A stretch of 64,000 nucleotides of DNA from Rhyacophila brunnea (GCA_022495005.1 JAGYXB010001997.1:1798001-1862000), one strand, 5' to 3'. Counted from the stretch's first letter, positions 42,585-54,350 are shown. Numbers and translations are program-made. Notes: generated by a model not told the origin, from the sequence alone.

Positions 42585-43966
42585 CAGGAGGACCTCGACT
42601 TTCGCACATAATTGGTTCCTGAAAAGGTGTGCGAATGTTGAATGTTCGAAAGTAGAGGGTAGTAAAAAAAATTAAACTGTGTGTATTTTGAAATATATAT
42701 TTATCAAGTAAATATAAGATGTTTAAGAGACATGTTTAAGTGGGGTTTGCGGGTGTTTCCCTTAAAAAGTTATCAAGAGTTAACTGTTTGCCACTCTTCT
42801 TTTTCTTATTTTAAATAAAATATTTTAAATGGGGTAAATCTACAATATTGCTTAACTGCTGGCACGAAATGTAAAGTGAACCAATCTTTTAATATTAACG
42901 CAGTAAGCCCAGGCTTTTTTATTTGATTACTGAAAGCAATTCTTTATCATTCCCTTTCAATGCTCTGGGATTTTCTGGTTGGTAAATTAACATTGGCATC
43001 AATTTTAAATCACCAGCCAAGTTTCCACCAAGAAGCAATGTCAATCGGTTTTTAGAATGTTTATGCCCAGGGGCAAGTGATTCTTCCTTAGATAAGAATG
43101 TACGACTAGGCATTTTTTCCAAAATAAACCTGTGTCATCTACATTAAATATTTGGCTAGAGGAATATTCTCCATCTTCAATAATTTTGGATAATGAGGAA
43201 ATAAATTCTTTTGCAGCATATTTATCCGCATCAACCGATTCTCCAGTGAATTTAATATAAACCAACCGTTACTTGCTTGAAAAATCGTGTTAGAATCTTC
43301 TTTTTCTAGCCTTCCAATCTTTGTACAAACTAAGAGCCTTCGCTTGAATAATTGAAATATTCAGAGGGACATCTTTTTGATGTTGGTCGTCGATCCATGA
43401 TGACAAAATATTTTTCCATTTCATTTATAACTATGCCGTGTCTTTTGGAAAAAACCTTTAAAGATAATATATTTCCACAATTTTGAACGTATTCCTTAAT
43501 TTTATTTTTCAAAATTGAACATATCGTATCAGACCTGTTTGTATCATACGAACGTCCGATTGAAGCAAAAGATTCACCGCAATTAGAACGTCATGTGAAG
43601 TTTATAAGTCCTTGATTTCTTTTTGTTCGTATCAACACTGCAGTTTTTCCGTTTCTCACTGATGTTTATAAATTTTTAGGGTGAAATATTTCAAATGAAG
43701 AAAATTAGCAAAACGCACAACATGACACGCCCGCACGCGCTCCTGCGCAAGACTATAATATCAGCTATCCTAGCTAGCTCACAAGCAAAGTGACGGGTGC
43801 GAGCACGATGCAAGTGACGCAAGAAATGCACTTGCTTGTGAGCGAGCGAGAAGGGGATATCTTAACCCCACGGCCAGCGCGACGTTTTAAAAAAACGATT
43901 TTTTTTGAAATGTGCGAAATAGCGAATTGTGCGAAAGTCGAACGTTCGTAAGTCGAGGTCCGCCTG
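42585..43966 (-). mobile_element. Tigger/pogo-like DNA transposon
   Basis: The ends CAGGAGGACCTCGACTT and AAGTCGAGGTCCGCCTG are inverted repeats, flanked by TA on both sides (42583-42584 and 43967-43968) as for Tc1/mariner-type insertion. TTCGCACAATT-like subterminal motifs occur at both ends. The coding remnants read on the minus strand. It is inserted in the endonuclease region of the R1 copy. Confidence 0.9.
42919..43512 (-). pseudogene. Tigger-like transposase remnant
   Basis: Read right to left: KVFSKRHGIVINEMEKYFVI near 43450-43390 (unassigned N-terminal part), then EYSSSQIFNVDDTGLFWKK (DDE domain, first Asp in the NVDDTGLFWK motif), then MPSRTFLSKEESLAPGHKHS and KNRLTLLLGGNLAGDLKLMP with ENPRALKG. 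These are characteristic of Tigger/jerky-type transposases. At least two frame breaks separate the pieces, and the C-terminal part with the later catalytic residues is missing, so the copy is inactive. Confidence 0.85.
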
Positions 43967-45736
43967 TATATGAGTCCGACGGAAGAAATGGCCATGCTGC
44001 TAGATGCAATACTCCGCGATATCAGCGACAGAGACGTCGTCATTGGTGCCGACGCTAACTCGCAGTCTCCACTTTGGGTACCTGTTGACCATCCCACGGG
44101 TGGCGGCGAATATATCGAAAAACTGATAGCAGAGCGCGATCTCTCGATTATCAACAACGCTAACAGCCCGCCTACTTTCGTAACGAGGCGAGGGAGTTCT
44201 CATATTGACAGTACGCTGGTGTCTGGCCGAACCCTCAGTCGAATCAGTGACTGGCGGGTAGAAGAAGACTCCTCCATCAGCGATCACAAATTATTAACAT
44301 TTACGCTTGCTATGTGCTCCACACCGGTTGGTGTATCTGTCGCATCCCCAGGACTTGCACGACGATTTCGATCGAAACATGGGGACTGGGAAAATTTCGA
44401 AAGTATCATCACTAGAAAACTAGATAGAGCTTCTAGGAAACCTCTTACCAATGCTCATATGGCCGCTTCACGACTGTCTGACATCATTATTAATGCTGCA
44501 GAATCCTCTTTGGGCCGTTGCAATCCCAAACCTCCAGGCCTACCAGCCTGGTGGACGGAACACATCTCTGATCTCCGAGCACTCAACAAAAAAGCTAGGC
44601 GGTCACTCCAATCTGCGCACCGCTCCAGACTACCACCGCTCACCACTGAACTGCTGGTTTCAGCACACAGATGTACCAGACGTAAATACAAGGACGCCAT
44701 TCTCCAAGCAAAAAAGGATCACTGGCGCGACTTTGTCACTACTGAGGGTGGCTCGGACCCCTGTGGTCCACCGTATCGCGCGATTAAGATTGGACTTCGC
44801 CCAACCAAGATCGTTAGTGGCATTGAGCGACCTCTAGGTCGTGGATTCACCAGTACGCAGCTTGAAACAGCCACGCTTTTACTTGATGCCCTCATACCAC
44901 AGGATGATCCTTCCACGGATGATACGATTCTTCATCAAGCCCGTATTGTAGCAGCGCTCCCATACCAAGTCACTTTTTCGCCATTGCCATCCGAGCATGA
45001 AATCGGTGGCATTTTTCAAAGCCTTCTCGCTGGGAAAGCACCTGGCCATGATTGTATTGACAATTTGATGGTCAAGCATGTTTGGGCTGTTGCAGCGCCA
45101 GAAATAACGTCTCTTTTTTCCAAATGCTTTTCCAGTGGTATTTTTCCGGATTGCTGGAAAAAAGGAATACGTAGGATAATCCCTAAAGCCGGCAGCCGCC
45201 CTCCCTCTGACCCTAAAGCCTACCGCCCTCTGACACTCTTGCCTACATTCAGCAAGGTACTGGAGCGTCTTATGTGCACACGACTTGAGACTCACCTCGC
45301 AGAGACTGTTCCACTCTCCCCGAACCAATATGGTTTCAGGCCGGGTAAATCCACCGAGGATGCGATTCGAAAAGTTATCAACTACACTGAAACAGCAACA
45401 AGTAAATACGTACTAGGCATTCTTTTAGACATAGCGGGTGCCTTCGACAGTGCTTCTTGGCCATTAATATTGTGTAAACTTCGATTAAAACGTGTACCGG
45501 GAGACATATATGCACTAATTCAAAATTATTTCAGTGACAGATCTATATTATATGATACTGGCAATACAATAATATCTAGGAAATCCACAATGGGGTGTCC
45601 CCAGGGATCAGTTCTTGGACCCCTTCTATGGAATATCCTTTTTGATGACCTCCTGTCGATCACGCTTCCAAACGACTGTAGTATTATTGCCTATGCGGAT
45701 GACGCGCTTCTCCTTGTGAGTGCGAACAGCCGCAAT

Positions 45737-46542
45737 CAGTGGCGCACCCAGGAAAAATGAAAATTATCTGAATGATTTTAAACATTGAAATTGAAAGCCA
45801 ATAAACTATACCTTTGGGCTTACACAAATAAAAACACGGCAAAAAATGATTTGTAACAATTCTCCAGCACCCTTTTTTGAAAAACTTCTTAGATTTTAAT
45901 TCCTAACATTTCGAAACGCTAATGTCAGGTTTTTTGAGAAACCCAATCCCGAATGGAACTGTCAAAAAATTCTCGGTGTCCACCCGAATTCCGGAGTGGT
46001 GTAGGTCATGACTGGGGAGGGCTGACAGGGCTCTAATCTGGGGGCCCGGGCTGTGGGGGGCCCGGCGTGTCGGGTTGACCAGATAAGTGAGATAAACACA
46101 CATCATAAATTAGCTTTAGTAGTAAAAAAAAAAGTCGCTATTATACTTCATGCCCATGAACATTTTCAATTACTTGTGCAATATATTTTTTTGATCATTA
46201 TGTGTCAATACTCGACAGCTCCATTATTAAAGTAGATGTATTAAAAATCGCCAATAATTCACTGTATAAGTACCCTTAATTTGAACTAAAACACAATTTG
46301 AAAAACGTTAATGTAGTGTTTCACACTGCCTTTAATCTTAGCGGTAGGTAGGGGCCCCCCAAAATATCCTAGCCTGAGGGCCCGCTTCAGGATGTGGGGA
46401 CCATGGTGTAGGTACACCGAATGCAATAGACAAAATACCGATAAACGAGAAATTAGGCTGTGAAGAAGAAAAAGAGCCTATGGGACTAATTTACATTCTC
46501 CTGCTTGGGCCCCCCCAATAATAAATCCTGGGTGCGCCACTG
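45737..46542. mobile_element. hAT-type MITE (CAGTGGCGCACCCAGGA ends) in R1 copy 2
   Basis: CAGTGGCGCACCCAGGA and TCCTGGGTGCGCCACTG are perfect inverted repeats. GCCGCAAT is duplicated exactly (45729-45736 and 46543-46550). It contains the nested CATG-ended element at 46007-46405; without that it is about 400 bp. No transposase. Confidence 0.92.
46007..46405. mobile_element. CATG-ended MITE, copy 3, nested in the hAT MITE
   Basis: It runs from CATGACTGGGGAGGG to GATGTGGGGACCATG, with an exact 8-bp duplication GTGTAGGT (45999-46006 and 46406-46413). It is the third copy of the family at 3481 and 7831, in the orientation of the 7831 copy. Confidence 0.9.
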
Positions 46543-48077
46543 GCCGCAATAGTCTTGAACTAGCTGCTAACGAGGCTTTGGAAACCATTATGATCTGGGG
46601 TTTTACTAACAAACTCACTTTTGCTCCGCATAAAACAGAATCCATCCTCCTCAAGGAAGCAGCCAACCTCACTTCAAGGTCGCCCACCATCCGTATGGGT
46701 AGTACCTTAGTTAAAATCACAAACACAAACAATCAAATAACATTTTATTGGATGACAAATTATCATTTTTGCACCACGCCAAAACTTCGGTGACTAAAGC
46801 CAAAGCAGCTTACCATCGGGTCTCCTGGCTTATTGGAAGTAATTGGGGTCTTAAGTTCAGATCTCTTAAAATAGCTTATGATGCAATCTTTATGAGTATC
46901 GCTGGATATGCCGCCAGCACGTGGTATCATAGATATAAGTTATTGTCCATCCGGAAAACTCTTCTCAGCGGTCAACGCTCAGCATTAATTGCTCTCACTA
47001 AAGCTTATAAGACGACTTCTACCGACGCGCTGCCTGTCCTTGCCGGAGTGCTTCCGTTAGACCTGCACATTCAAATCCGTGGTGCCACGACCGCCTTGCT
47101 CAGGGATCTGGAGGCGAAGGTTGGCGGTATCTTTATATCGCCGCCTTTAGGTCTTGGATCCATGAGCCGGTGCTCTCTAAAAGTTATTGTACGCGACCTG
47201 GCGTATGACACGGCGCTGCGTGTGTGGCAGTGGCGATGGACCACTTCTTCCAAGGGCAGACAAACGCATTTGTTTTTTCCTAATATTAAGTGGCGCATGT
47301 AGATAACCAGATTGACTCCAGACCTTTGGACTTCTCAGTTCTTAACCGGACACGGTGGTTTTGCCTCCAAGCTCTATCAGCTTGGCCTAATAGAATCTCC
47401 GACTTGCTTATGTGGCGAATTGCAGGATGCCGATCACATCCTCTGGGAGTGTCCCCATATGTCGGTTGAAAGGGAAGAGCTTCTCAAGTCGGTCCGACCC
47501 TCAGTTGGACCGGTCGGCCATTGCGACTTGGTATCTACGAGGGAAAATTTCTCAGCTTTTAAAAAGTTTGCGGCATTATACGGCGAGCGAGAAGGTCTTT
47601 TCTCATCGAGAATTGACCATAATACATTATATGGAATTAGGGATCACGCACACTCTAGTGCACGCCAACCAAAGTCTTGGGAAGTTGCTCCTGGGACACT
47701 TTCGGCACAAATTTGAACAGCGCCTATCGTTCGTTACGCCACGGTATACGCCTGCATAACAGGTGTGGAGACGTGGCGGGTGGTGGAGGGAAAAGCAAGT
47801 AAACTCACGCTTATAAAACGCGTTATATGGATGCAGCACACATTTGGTACTCGCGCGGAAAGCGCGGTGAGACACGCGCCATCTGGACAAGATCTTATGC
47901 GTTCAACGCATATCTACGTCCTACGTACCCGGCAAACGCATGAATTTATTTTCAATAATTTTCATATTGCGGCAAGAATAATTATTGTCGATACCTGCCA
48001 TAATCATTTATACTAGATTTATATTTCGCACGTATAACGTGTGCATTGAAGGAATTCATATATTTTAAAAGATAGCA

Positions 48078-48364
48078 GCGCATCTATTCTGTACACAAGA
48101 CTGCTATCGGCAGCTATCGAGCGTAAATTTTCATATGTTTGTATTGAACATTTACAATAAGTTAACCGTCAAAAGAGTTAAAACTGTCTATCTCGCTCTA
48201 AAATTTAGCACACCCAAGAGAGGTGCTGTTAAAACATAGCACTTATTGTAATAATTACAAGTTCATTGTAATTGTTACAATAAGTGCTAATACTTCGATA
48301 AAAAACTACCCTTGATAGCTACCAATAGCGGCCGATAGCAGTATTGTGTATAGAATAGATGCTC
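48078..48364. mobile_element. Palindromic MITE family, copy 2
   Basis: GCGCATCTATTCTGTACACA at the left pairs with GTGTATAGAATAGATGCTC at the right, with further pairing (ACTGCTATCGGC / GCCGATAGCAGT). The core has AGCACTTATTGTAATAATTA as an internal palindrome. Confidence 0.8.
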
Positions 48365-48563
48365 TGATATCTTTTTCCTATTTAATTGTAAATTACAGAC
48401 GAAATTTAAATTTGTTTTAATTTGTTTATTACAAATAAAATAGACCATTTTTTTCTGAGAGTATAGTAAAGTTTACTGTTTACTCTTTGTCACAATATTC
48501 ACTAGAAATGGGGCAATAATATGACGTTATCGAGATAATGTGACCACACACGGTAACGATAGT

Positions 48564-48625
48564 ATTGATACAAAACTACCGTCGATAGCGGGCGATAGCA
48601 GTCTTGTGTATAGGATAGATGCGCA
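48564..48625. mobile_element. Palindromic MITE family, end fragment
   Basis: ATTGATACAAAACTACCGTC, then CGATAGCAGTCTTGTGTATA and GGATAGATGCGC. This is the right arm only, 200 bp after the complete copy. Confidence 0.7.
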
Positions 48626-49702
48626 GATATCGATTAACACACATTTCGTGGTTATCTAAAATTGCATAGCTTTCCTATAACTAATATATGTCGATCTTTC
48701 AAAGGAAAAAAAAACAAACATTTTTAATACGAAAGTTACAATAGTTTCATTGTCCGTTTGTAACAATTTTGTATCTCATCTGTCCGAGCCCCAACATGAA
48801 CGTGAAGAAAAAACTTACAGTAGGAGAAAAAAATGTCGGGCCTCTCACACTAATGCGCAGCAGCTATACGTTTGAGTTACGCAAAACGCTCAACGCTGCG
48901 CCGAACGCTGCCACTCAGGACGTACACTTAGTGTTGTTTTAAAAGAGATTTTTATCAACCGCGTTTTTTTCCCGACTCATACAATATGTAAATAAAAATA
49001 TGACATTCTTACGAGTGTTAATATGCGTGTTTGTGATAAAAAAATATCTTAGTAATCGAAAACATCTATTGTTTGTTCTCTAAAATTTTAGGGTTCAAAT
49101 AGACTATATGGCGATCGGGCACATATATGCTAAGAGCGTTTTAGTGTCTATGATCAAATCTATGCCATTCCGACATATTATACATACATATTGTATGGGA
49201 GCTATGACATCGTATTTACACTCTGTGACTCCCTGTGACACAGGACGCCAACATAAGAAACGGTTTTTTCGACATATATATGACCGATCGTCATAGAGTG
49301 TATTTGAAGCATTAGACTTACTTGCCATTGGTAACGGCAATTAACATTGAAATAATTGTGTTCAACCAGATTTCTTTATTTATCGATATATTTCATATAC
49401 TTTAGGTGAATTTGGATTAACGTTATTTTTTAATATGGTCTATTTCACTCACTTATATTCTGTTCTGTTCATATTCTCAACTATTTTTACTATATTTTTT
49501 ATACTATTTACTTTATAACTTTTAAAAATCTTATTGAAACAGCATTGTGAACGTCTCGAACTAATACAATATGATCAAATAAATAAATTAACGTATAATT
49601 TAAGTGTAAGGTCTTGTCTTAATTATTTGGAGATATTATCCACTGCTTTATTATTATCGTACATTGTTTTTCAATGATTGCTTGGAGTGAGAATATGAAC
49701 AT
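48626..49702. other. Non-coding interval
   Basis: No gene or complete element. A short inverted motif is centred near 49220 (complementary frames on both strands at 49104-49340), with TGACGATCGGTCATA-like pieces. Confidence 0.35.
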
Positions 49703-50011
49703 GTGGGTCTATTCTATGCTTATCGACCGCTAAAGTCATAAAGTGATAAATATTATCAAACTTAGGGTAGGTTTGTATCAAAATATTAGCACTTATTGTA
49801 ACAATTACACGAAGCTGGTTTTTATTGTTGCAATAAGTGCTATATTTTAACAGCACCTAAGATAGGTGCTGTTAAAATATCGCACTTATTGCAACAATAA
49901 AAACCAGCTTCGTGTAATTGTTACAATAAGTGCTAATATTTTGATACAAACCTACCCTAAGTTTGATACTATTTATCAATTTAGTGTTCCATAAGTATAG
50001 AATAGACCCAC
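49703..50011. mobile_element. Near-perfect 309-bp palindromic MITE, copy 3
   Basis: The arms mirror about a centre near 49857 (CAGCACCTAAGATAGGTGCTG). From about 49763 to 49960 the two arms are almost identical inverted copies, with GTAACAATTACACGAAGCTG repeated inverted. The ends GTGGGTCTATTCTAT and ATAGAATAGACCCAC close the element. Confidence 0.85.
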
Positions 50012-50094
50012 TGATAGGTTGAAGAAGTGGGTAACATTCATTTCTCATAAAAACAAAAATGTACCTTAAGGTCTTAGGAACGGACATGGTAAAA

Positions 50095-50185
50095 AAAATT
50101 GGACTGAGTGGGATTCAAACTCACCATCATTTACTGCATACTGAATGAGTGCTCTTATCCTATAACCTTTAACCGTCTACAATTC
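50095..50185 (-). other. tRNA-like relic or SINE head
   Basis: The minus strand reads GGATAAGAGCACTCATTCAG and, 25 bases on, GTGAGTTTGAATCCCACTCA, reminiscent of D-arm and T-arm of a tRNA. The T-loop and stem are not canonical, so a functional tRNA is unlikely. No copy elsewhere in the window. Confidence 0.3.
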
Positions 50186-50644
50186 AAGCGAAAGATTCAT
50201 AATAACTACCCTATTTGAGATATTTAAAATTCTGACATGTTAACGGCTTTTCAATTTAAATGAACGTAGCGGTATTATTAGTATGATTTATCACTGGCGT
50301 CAGGGTGATCCAAATTTAAAATGTGGTTCCCTAGCACTTAGGAATAATTATCATTAATGGAGTTATTTGATTTAATATTTAATACTGAATAAATACAAGC
50401 TTGAAGATGAAGAAAATTTTCAAATGATGTCATTAATAAATAAGTAATCATAATTTAGTATTGTTAAATCCTCTGCGTATGAAATAATTTAATTGTTATA
50501 CATTATAATATTATATATATATTGTAAACAACATTAACGCGACAGTTCGAAATTTTCACTATTTAATATTAGACAACAGCTGCTTTCTACAATAATAAAT
50601 TATTTATTTAGTAAAAACATGTTTCATAATATCTTCTGATATAT

Positions 50645-51641
50645 AAAAAATAATATTTGTTTGTTTGTTCGTATTGTATGCGCTGCCATACCGTTCATCC
50701 GATTGTGATAAAACTTTGTTAACTTATTGCTTGCACTTCCGCGAAGAGTATAGGCTATATTTTATATATAAAAATGAATGTCTGTCTGTATGCCTGTCTG
50801 TCTGTCTGTCTTTCTATCTGTCCCGTATGCGTTCCTATACCATTCATCCGATTGCGATGTAATTTTGGTAAGTGGTTGTATGCACATCCGCAAAGGTTTC
50901 TAAATTAGAAAAACCATCTTCTTCTTCTTCTTCTTCATTATATCTTCTTTTATTCGTATGGTTCCTACACTATTCATCCGATTGCGATGAAACCTTCGTC
51001 AGTTGTTGTGGTAACACCCGCAAAGGTTTCTGAATTAGTACAACCATCTTCTTCTTTTATTTTATATTCTTCTATTCGTATGCATTTCTATCCCATTCAT
51101 CCGATTGCAATAAAACTTTCGTCAATAATTGTGCCAAGCCCCGCGAAGGTTTCTGAATTAGAATAACCATCTTCTTCTTCTTCTATTCACAATGAAACTT
51201 TGGTGAGTTGTTGTGCGCATGCCGACGAAGATTTCTGAATTAGATAATCATCTTCTTCTTCTATTCGCATGCGTTCCTATACCATTCATCCGATTGCGAT
51301 GAAACCTTTGTCAGTTGTTGTGCGCACAGCTGCGAAGGTTTCTAAATTAGTATTATTTAAAATACAACGTTTGTTATTTGTTTGTTCCATGCAATTTTGA
51401 TTTTTTTTTTTACTATATGTTAATAACATTAATAACGTTTGCATATTTTGGATTCGATTTTAATTTACTGGTCTTTTGTTTGACCTTTACTCCTATTAGA
51501 ATTATTTTCATATTGCAATATTGTATAACACAGATATTTTAATATTAAAAAAATAATTACTTTACCTCTTATTATTTTTTAAATATCTAAGATAAATATA
51601 ACCTCGAAGCGACCCTGTGCGAAGCCAAGTACTTCATCTAG
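50645..51641 (+). mobile_element. Helitron-like non-autonomous repeat
   Basis: TATATATAAAAATGAATGTC followed by a TGTC microsatellite resembles the start of common insect non-autonomous Helitrons. The far end has CGAAGCCAAGTACTTCATCTAG, ending in CTAG (51638-51641). Between them are about five or six tandem units of about 100-160 bp containing CATTCATCCGATTGCGATGA, GCGAAGGTTTCTGAATTAG and a CTTCTT run. No terminal inverted repeats or target duplication, as expected for Helitrons. The 5' limit is approximate. Confidence 0.55.
50773..50824 (+). repeat. TGTC microsatellite
   Basis: A run of TCTG/TGTC units with few interruptions inside the Helitron-like repeat. Confidence 0.8.
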
Positions 51642-52354
51642 TAGATAATAAATTATTATAGAAGTTTTTTTATGTAAAAAGTCACCATTTAAAAAAAAAA
51701 CTCCAAGTGAAATTCGAACTGACGTTTACATAGTTAATTGAATGATCTATTAAATATAATGGTGTTTACACATTTTTTGGTTCTTGTCGGTTTAAGGGTA
51801 GCCAGCGGTAAACAAATTTTAAACATAGCTGATATACAGGATTGATTGTTAGGTTTTCATTCTTGAATTTATGAATTTTGCCAAAATCTGCTATGAAAAT
51901 TGGCGCGGTTCCCGCCTGGCTTCCCGTAAGCCGACTTGTACTCATTTAAAAAAAAATGTGCTTTAACCGAGGCATTTACGTTGACAACTATTTCGGGCTA
52001 TATACCCATCTTCGGAACGATCGACTATCTACAACTATCTTTAATATCTTTAAGCCACTTCATTTTTTTTTGCACGACGTATTAGCGTTTCATATAAACT
52101 CTCTTATGACACTGACTATATTTTTTCAGAATGTTGAGTATCCAGTATAAGAAGCCAATCACATATTCTGTGTAGTTCAATATATTATACAGAATCGTAG
52201 AATTATCATAAAGTTGATTTCCAAACATTTTATAAAACTAATTTGTTACATAATATAATGAACACTTAATAATTATATTATTAATTGTTTTAGAGGAAAA
52301 TTAATGACCTTTTGTAGCAAACGATAATAGTAGCGTAGCTATTATAAAGATGAA
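51642..52354. other. Non-coding interval
   Basis: AT-rich. Nothing recognised. Confidence 0.4.
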
Positions 52355-52362
52355 CCGTCCAG

Positions 52363-52945
52363 CAGTGGCGAAGGGTGGAGGTAGGCTGTTAAGATCCGCC
52401 ATAAACAGTGCAAATTAAACTTTTTCAGACACACATATTTGTTTTCATTGAAATAAGACTACAATTTACAGATAATGTTGGTTAATTTTTAAAATTCAAT
52501 TAAACCCTGAAAAACCAAGCCATAATAGATAATAGTCAAAAACTACATGTCTATCTATAAAATATCTAAAATTATGCAATTAAATCATACATAACTTTGA
52601 ATATTTTATAAATATAATAATATTTTTTATTTATTATAGTTTGGTTTAGGCTGGGCTTAATGAATTACAAAAATTAACCAATAATATGTGTAATATCTAT
52701 TTTTAATCCAACGAAAACAAATAACTATGAATGAAAGAGTGTGCATAATTTTGTCGTATTTCCCAAATTAGACCAAAACTATTATGGTTTCGTTTAGGCA
52801 GGGTTTAATTGATTTTGAAAAACTAACTAACACCATATGTAAATTGTAGTCTTAGTTCAATAAAAACAAATACATATGACTAAAAAAGTTTAGCGTGCAC
52901 TATTTATAGCGAATCTTAACAGCCTACCTCCACCCTTCGCCACTG
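52363..52945. mobile_element. hAT-type MITE (CAGTGGCGAAGGGTGG), copy 2, intact ends
   Basis: The left end CAGTGGCGAAGGGTGGAGGT is mirrored exactly at the right, continuing through AGGCTGTTAAGATC. An exact 8-bp duplication CCGTCCAG lies at 52355-52362 and 52946-52953. The 583-bp interior is non-coding and itself largely inverted. This is the best copy of a family with members at 40648 and fragments at 28936 and 37985. Confidence 0.93.
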
Positions 52946-53293
52946 CCGTCCAGCCATCATGGTTGATCAATTAACTATGAATTAATTTAATCCATCTACT
53001 TCCTTTTCTACCCTCTCGAGGTTTTGTTATCGATATAACAACACGCCTTCATTATCTATGGTGTCTTCTTATCTCACAAAAAATTGGCAACAGAGGATAT
53101 AGTTACTGCTTATTCATAGGAAAGTTTATACATTCTAATATACCTACAGAGTAGAGCTTGTGATTTATCGACTTTTTTCATTTATCTGATCACGATTATG
53201 AACATTCGATCCTATTAATGTGAACCTTGGCTTTGGATAAGCTTTGAGAGATCATCAAAGTTTGGTTTTATATAAGACAAGCTGCATCATAGG

Positions 53294-53946
53294 AAAGGAT
53301 TGCAATACCGGTATTCCAGTATTTATCAATACCGAAATACCGGTATTTTAAATCCAAAATACCGGAATTTTTGGTATTGAGAATGCACACTCGTTTACGT
53401 TTTTGAAAATGATTTATAAGTTATGTGCTGCTAAAATGCAAATATATTAAGTGAATCCAACAGAGGTGAAAAAATAATAAAACAAATTTCATTAAATATA
53501 TTTATATAAGTAATTGTCGGGATGAATCATTATAATATTATTTCGAAATAGAAAACATCCGTGACAAAATTGTTTAATTATTCTATAATTATTGATGACT
53601 GTACAAACGTTGAATTTAAGAAGCTTTTCCTGCAGCCGGACTTCATGAGATTTGAGATTTGCACTTGATGAACTTTTGAGGGCTTTAGTTAAAATTATCA
53701 ATATATATATTGTAAAAAATCACTAGTTCTACAATAATTATGATCAATACATATTTTTAAATGTCAACATAATAAATGTAGGTATGCAGGTTTTTTCTGT
53801 AAAATATTATTTTAATAGCTATATATATTGATAAGCACCTACTTCTGTTTTTTTAATGTTTAAGAAATACCGGCATTAATACCGGTATTCAATAAGAAAT
53901 ACCGAAAAACCGGTATTGACATTTTCATTCGGTATTGCAATCCTTA
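53294..53946. mobile_element. hAT-like element (AAGGATTGCAATACCGG ends)
   Basis: AAGGATTGCAATACCGGTAT is mirrored by CGGTATTGCAATCCTT. Exact ATCATAGG duplications lie at 53286-53293 and 53947-53954. Many ATACCGGTATT motifs occur near both ends. A 69-codon minus frame (53492-53701) is the only coding trace; its middle (SSANLKSHEVRLQEK) looks protein-like but is not identifiable. Confidence 0.85.
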
Positions 53947-54229
53947 ATCATAGGTCTACTTCTGGCTGCAGTCTATTTATGAATTTAGATTGTGGCTTGT
54001 CTTACCGCGATCATTAATGCAAATGCAACCTATCTCTTTATATTCACGTTTTGCCATTGTCGGTAGGGTAGAATAGATTTTAAGGACTTTAATATAAACA
54101 GAATATATTATAATGGTAACAGAGAAACAGAGGAGAATGTCGTCTCGAAAGAAATTATTAGTTTTGATCACTGCGATCACGTGAAACGCTAACGTTAAAC
54201 AGTGTTGCTAGTATATTGTATTCAATACA

Positions 54230-54350
54230 ATATTCTTGCCAGCATGTATACTATAAATGCTAGCAAGAATATTGTTTTGTTGAGAATGTTTCGCGACCCA
54301 CTAAATATAACAATCATTTGGGTCGCGACCCATAAGTTAAGAAACGCTGC
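54230..54350. repeat. Two small inverted-repeat remnants
   Basis: ACAATATTCTTGC / GCAAGAATATTGT (54238-54276) form one hairpin. Immediately after, TTTCGCGACCCA / TGGGTCGCGACCC is followed by GTTAAGAAACGCTG, which read in reverse is a common hAT end type (CAGCGTTTCTTAAC). Confidence 0.5.

Larger units (their letters stand above)
42115..47716 (+). mobile_element. R1-clade element, second copy, 5'-truncated and interrupted twice
   Basis: It starts inside ORF1 (GHDRADC) and runs through the end of ORF2. It is interrupted by a Tigger-like element (42585-43966) and a hAT MITE (45737-46542). Removing each together with one target duplication restores the reading frame. Independent lesions are a frame break near 46745 and a GAG to TAG change at 47300. 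It is clearly related to, but well diverged from, the copy at 29.5-36.1 kb, so the two are separate old insertions of one lineage. Confidence 0.88.
42277..47716 (+). pseudogene. R1-clade ORF2, interrupted by two transposons
   Basis: Endonuclease (CFAQLNVGKG, VALVQEPYRW) lies before the first insertion at 42585 and continues at 43970 (DANSQSPLWVPVD, SDHKLLTFTL). The reverse transcriptase follows: LLDIAGAFDSASW, GCPQGSVLGPLLWN and AYADDALLL up to the second insertion at 45737. It resumes at 46551 (SLELAANEALETI), is out of frame near 46745, continues in 46748-47302, hits TAG at 47300-47302, then reads to 47716 with the CCHC motif CLCGELQDADHILWEC. The C-terminus AFKKFAALYGEREGLFSSRI extends further than in copy 1 and may show the native end of the protein. 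Confidence 0.85.

Noticed and set aside
50095..50185. A functional tRNA gene on the minus strand
   Set aside because: The T-loop is TTTGAAT-like and the stems do not close properly, so it was kept only as a tRNA-like relic.
53977..54180. Minus-strand frame ending in a phase-1 donor as exon 1 of gene B
   Set aside because: The sequence before the donor (KREYKEIGCICINDR) is not a signal peptide, despite the matching phase.
54137..54185. Plus-strand ATG with a signal-peptide-like stretch (MSSRKKLLVLITAIT)
   Set aside because: It ends in a stop at once, the possible donor is in a different phase from the Ly6 genes, and no downstream plus-strand exon was found.
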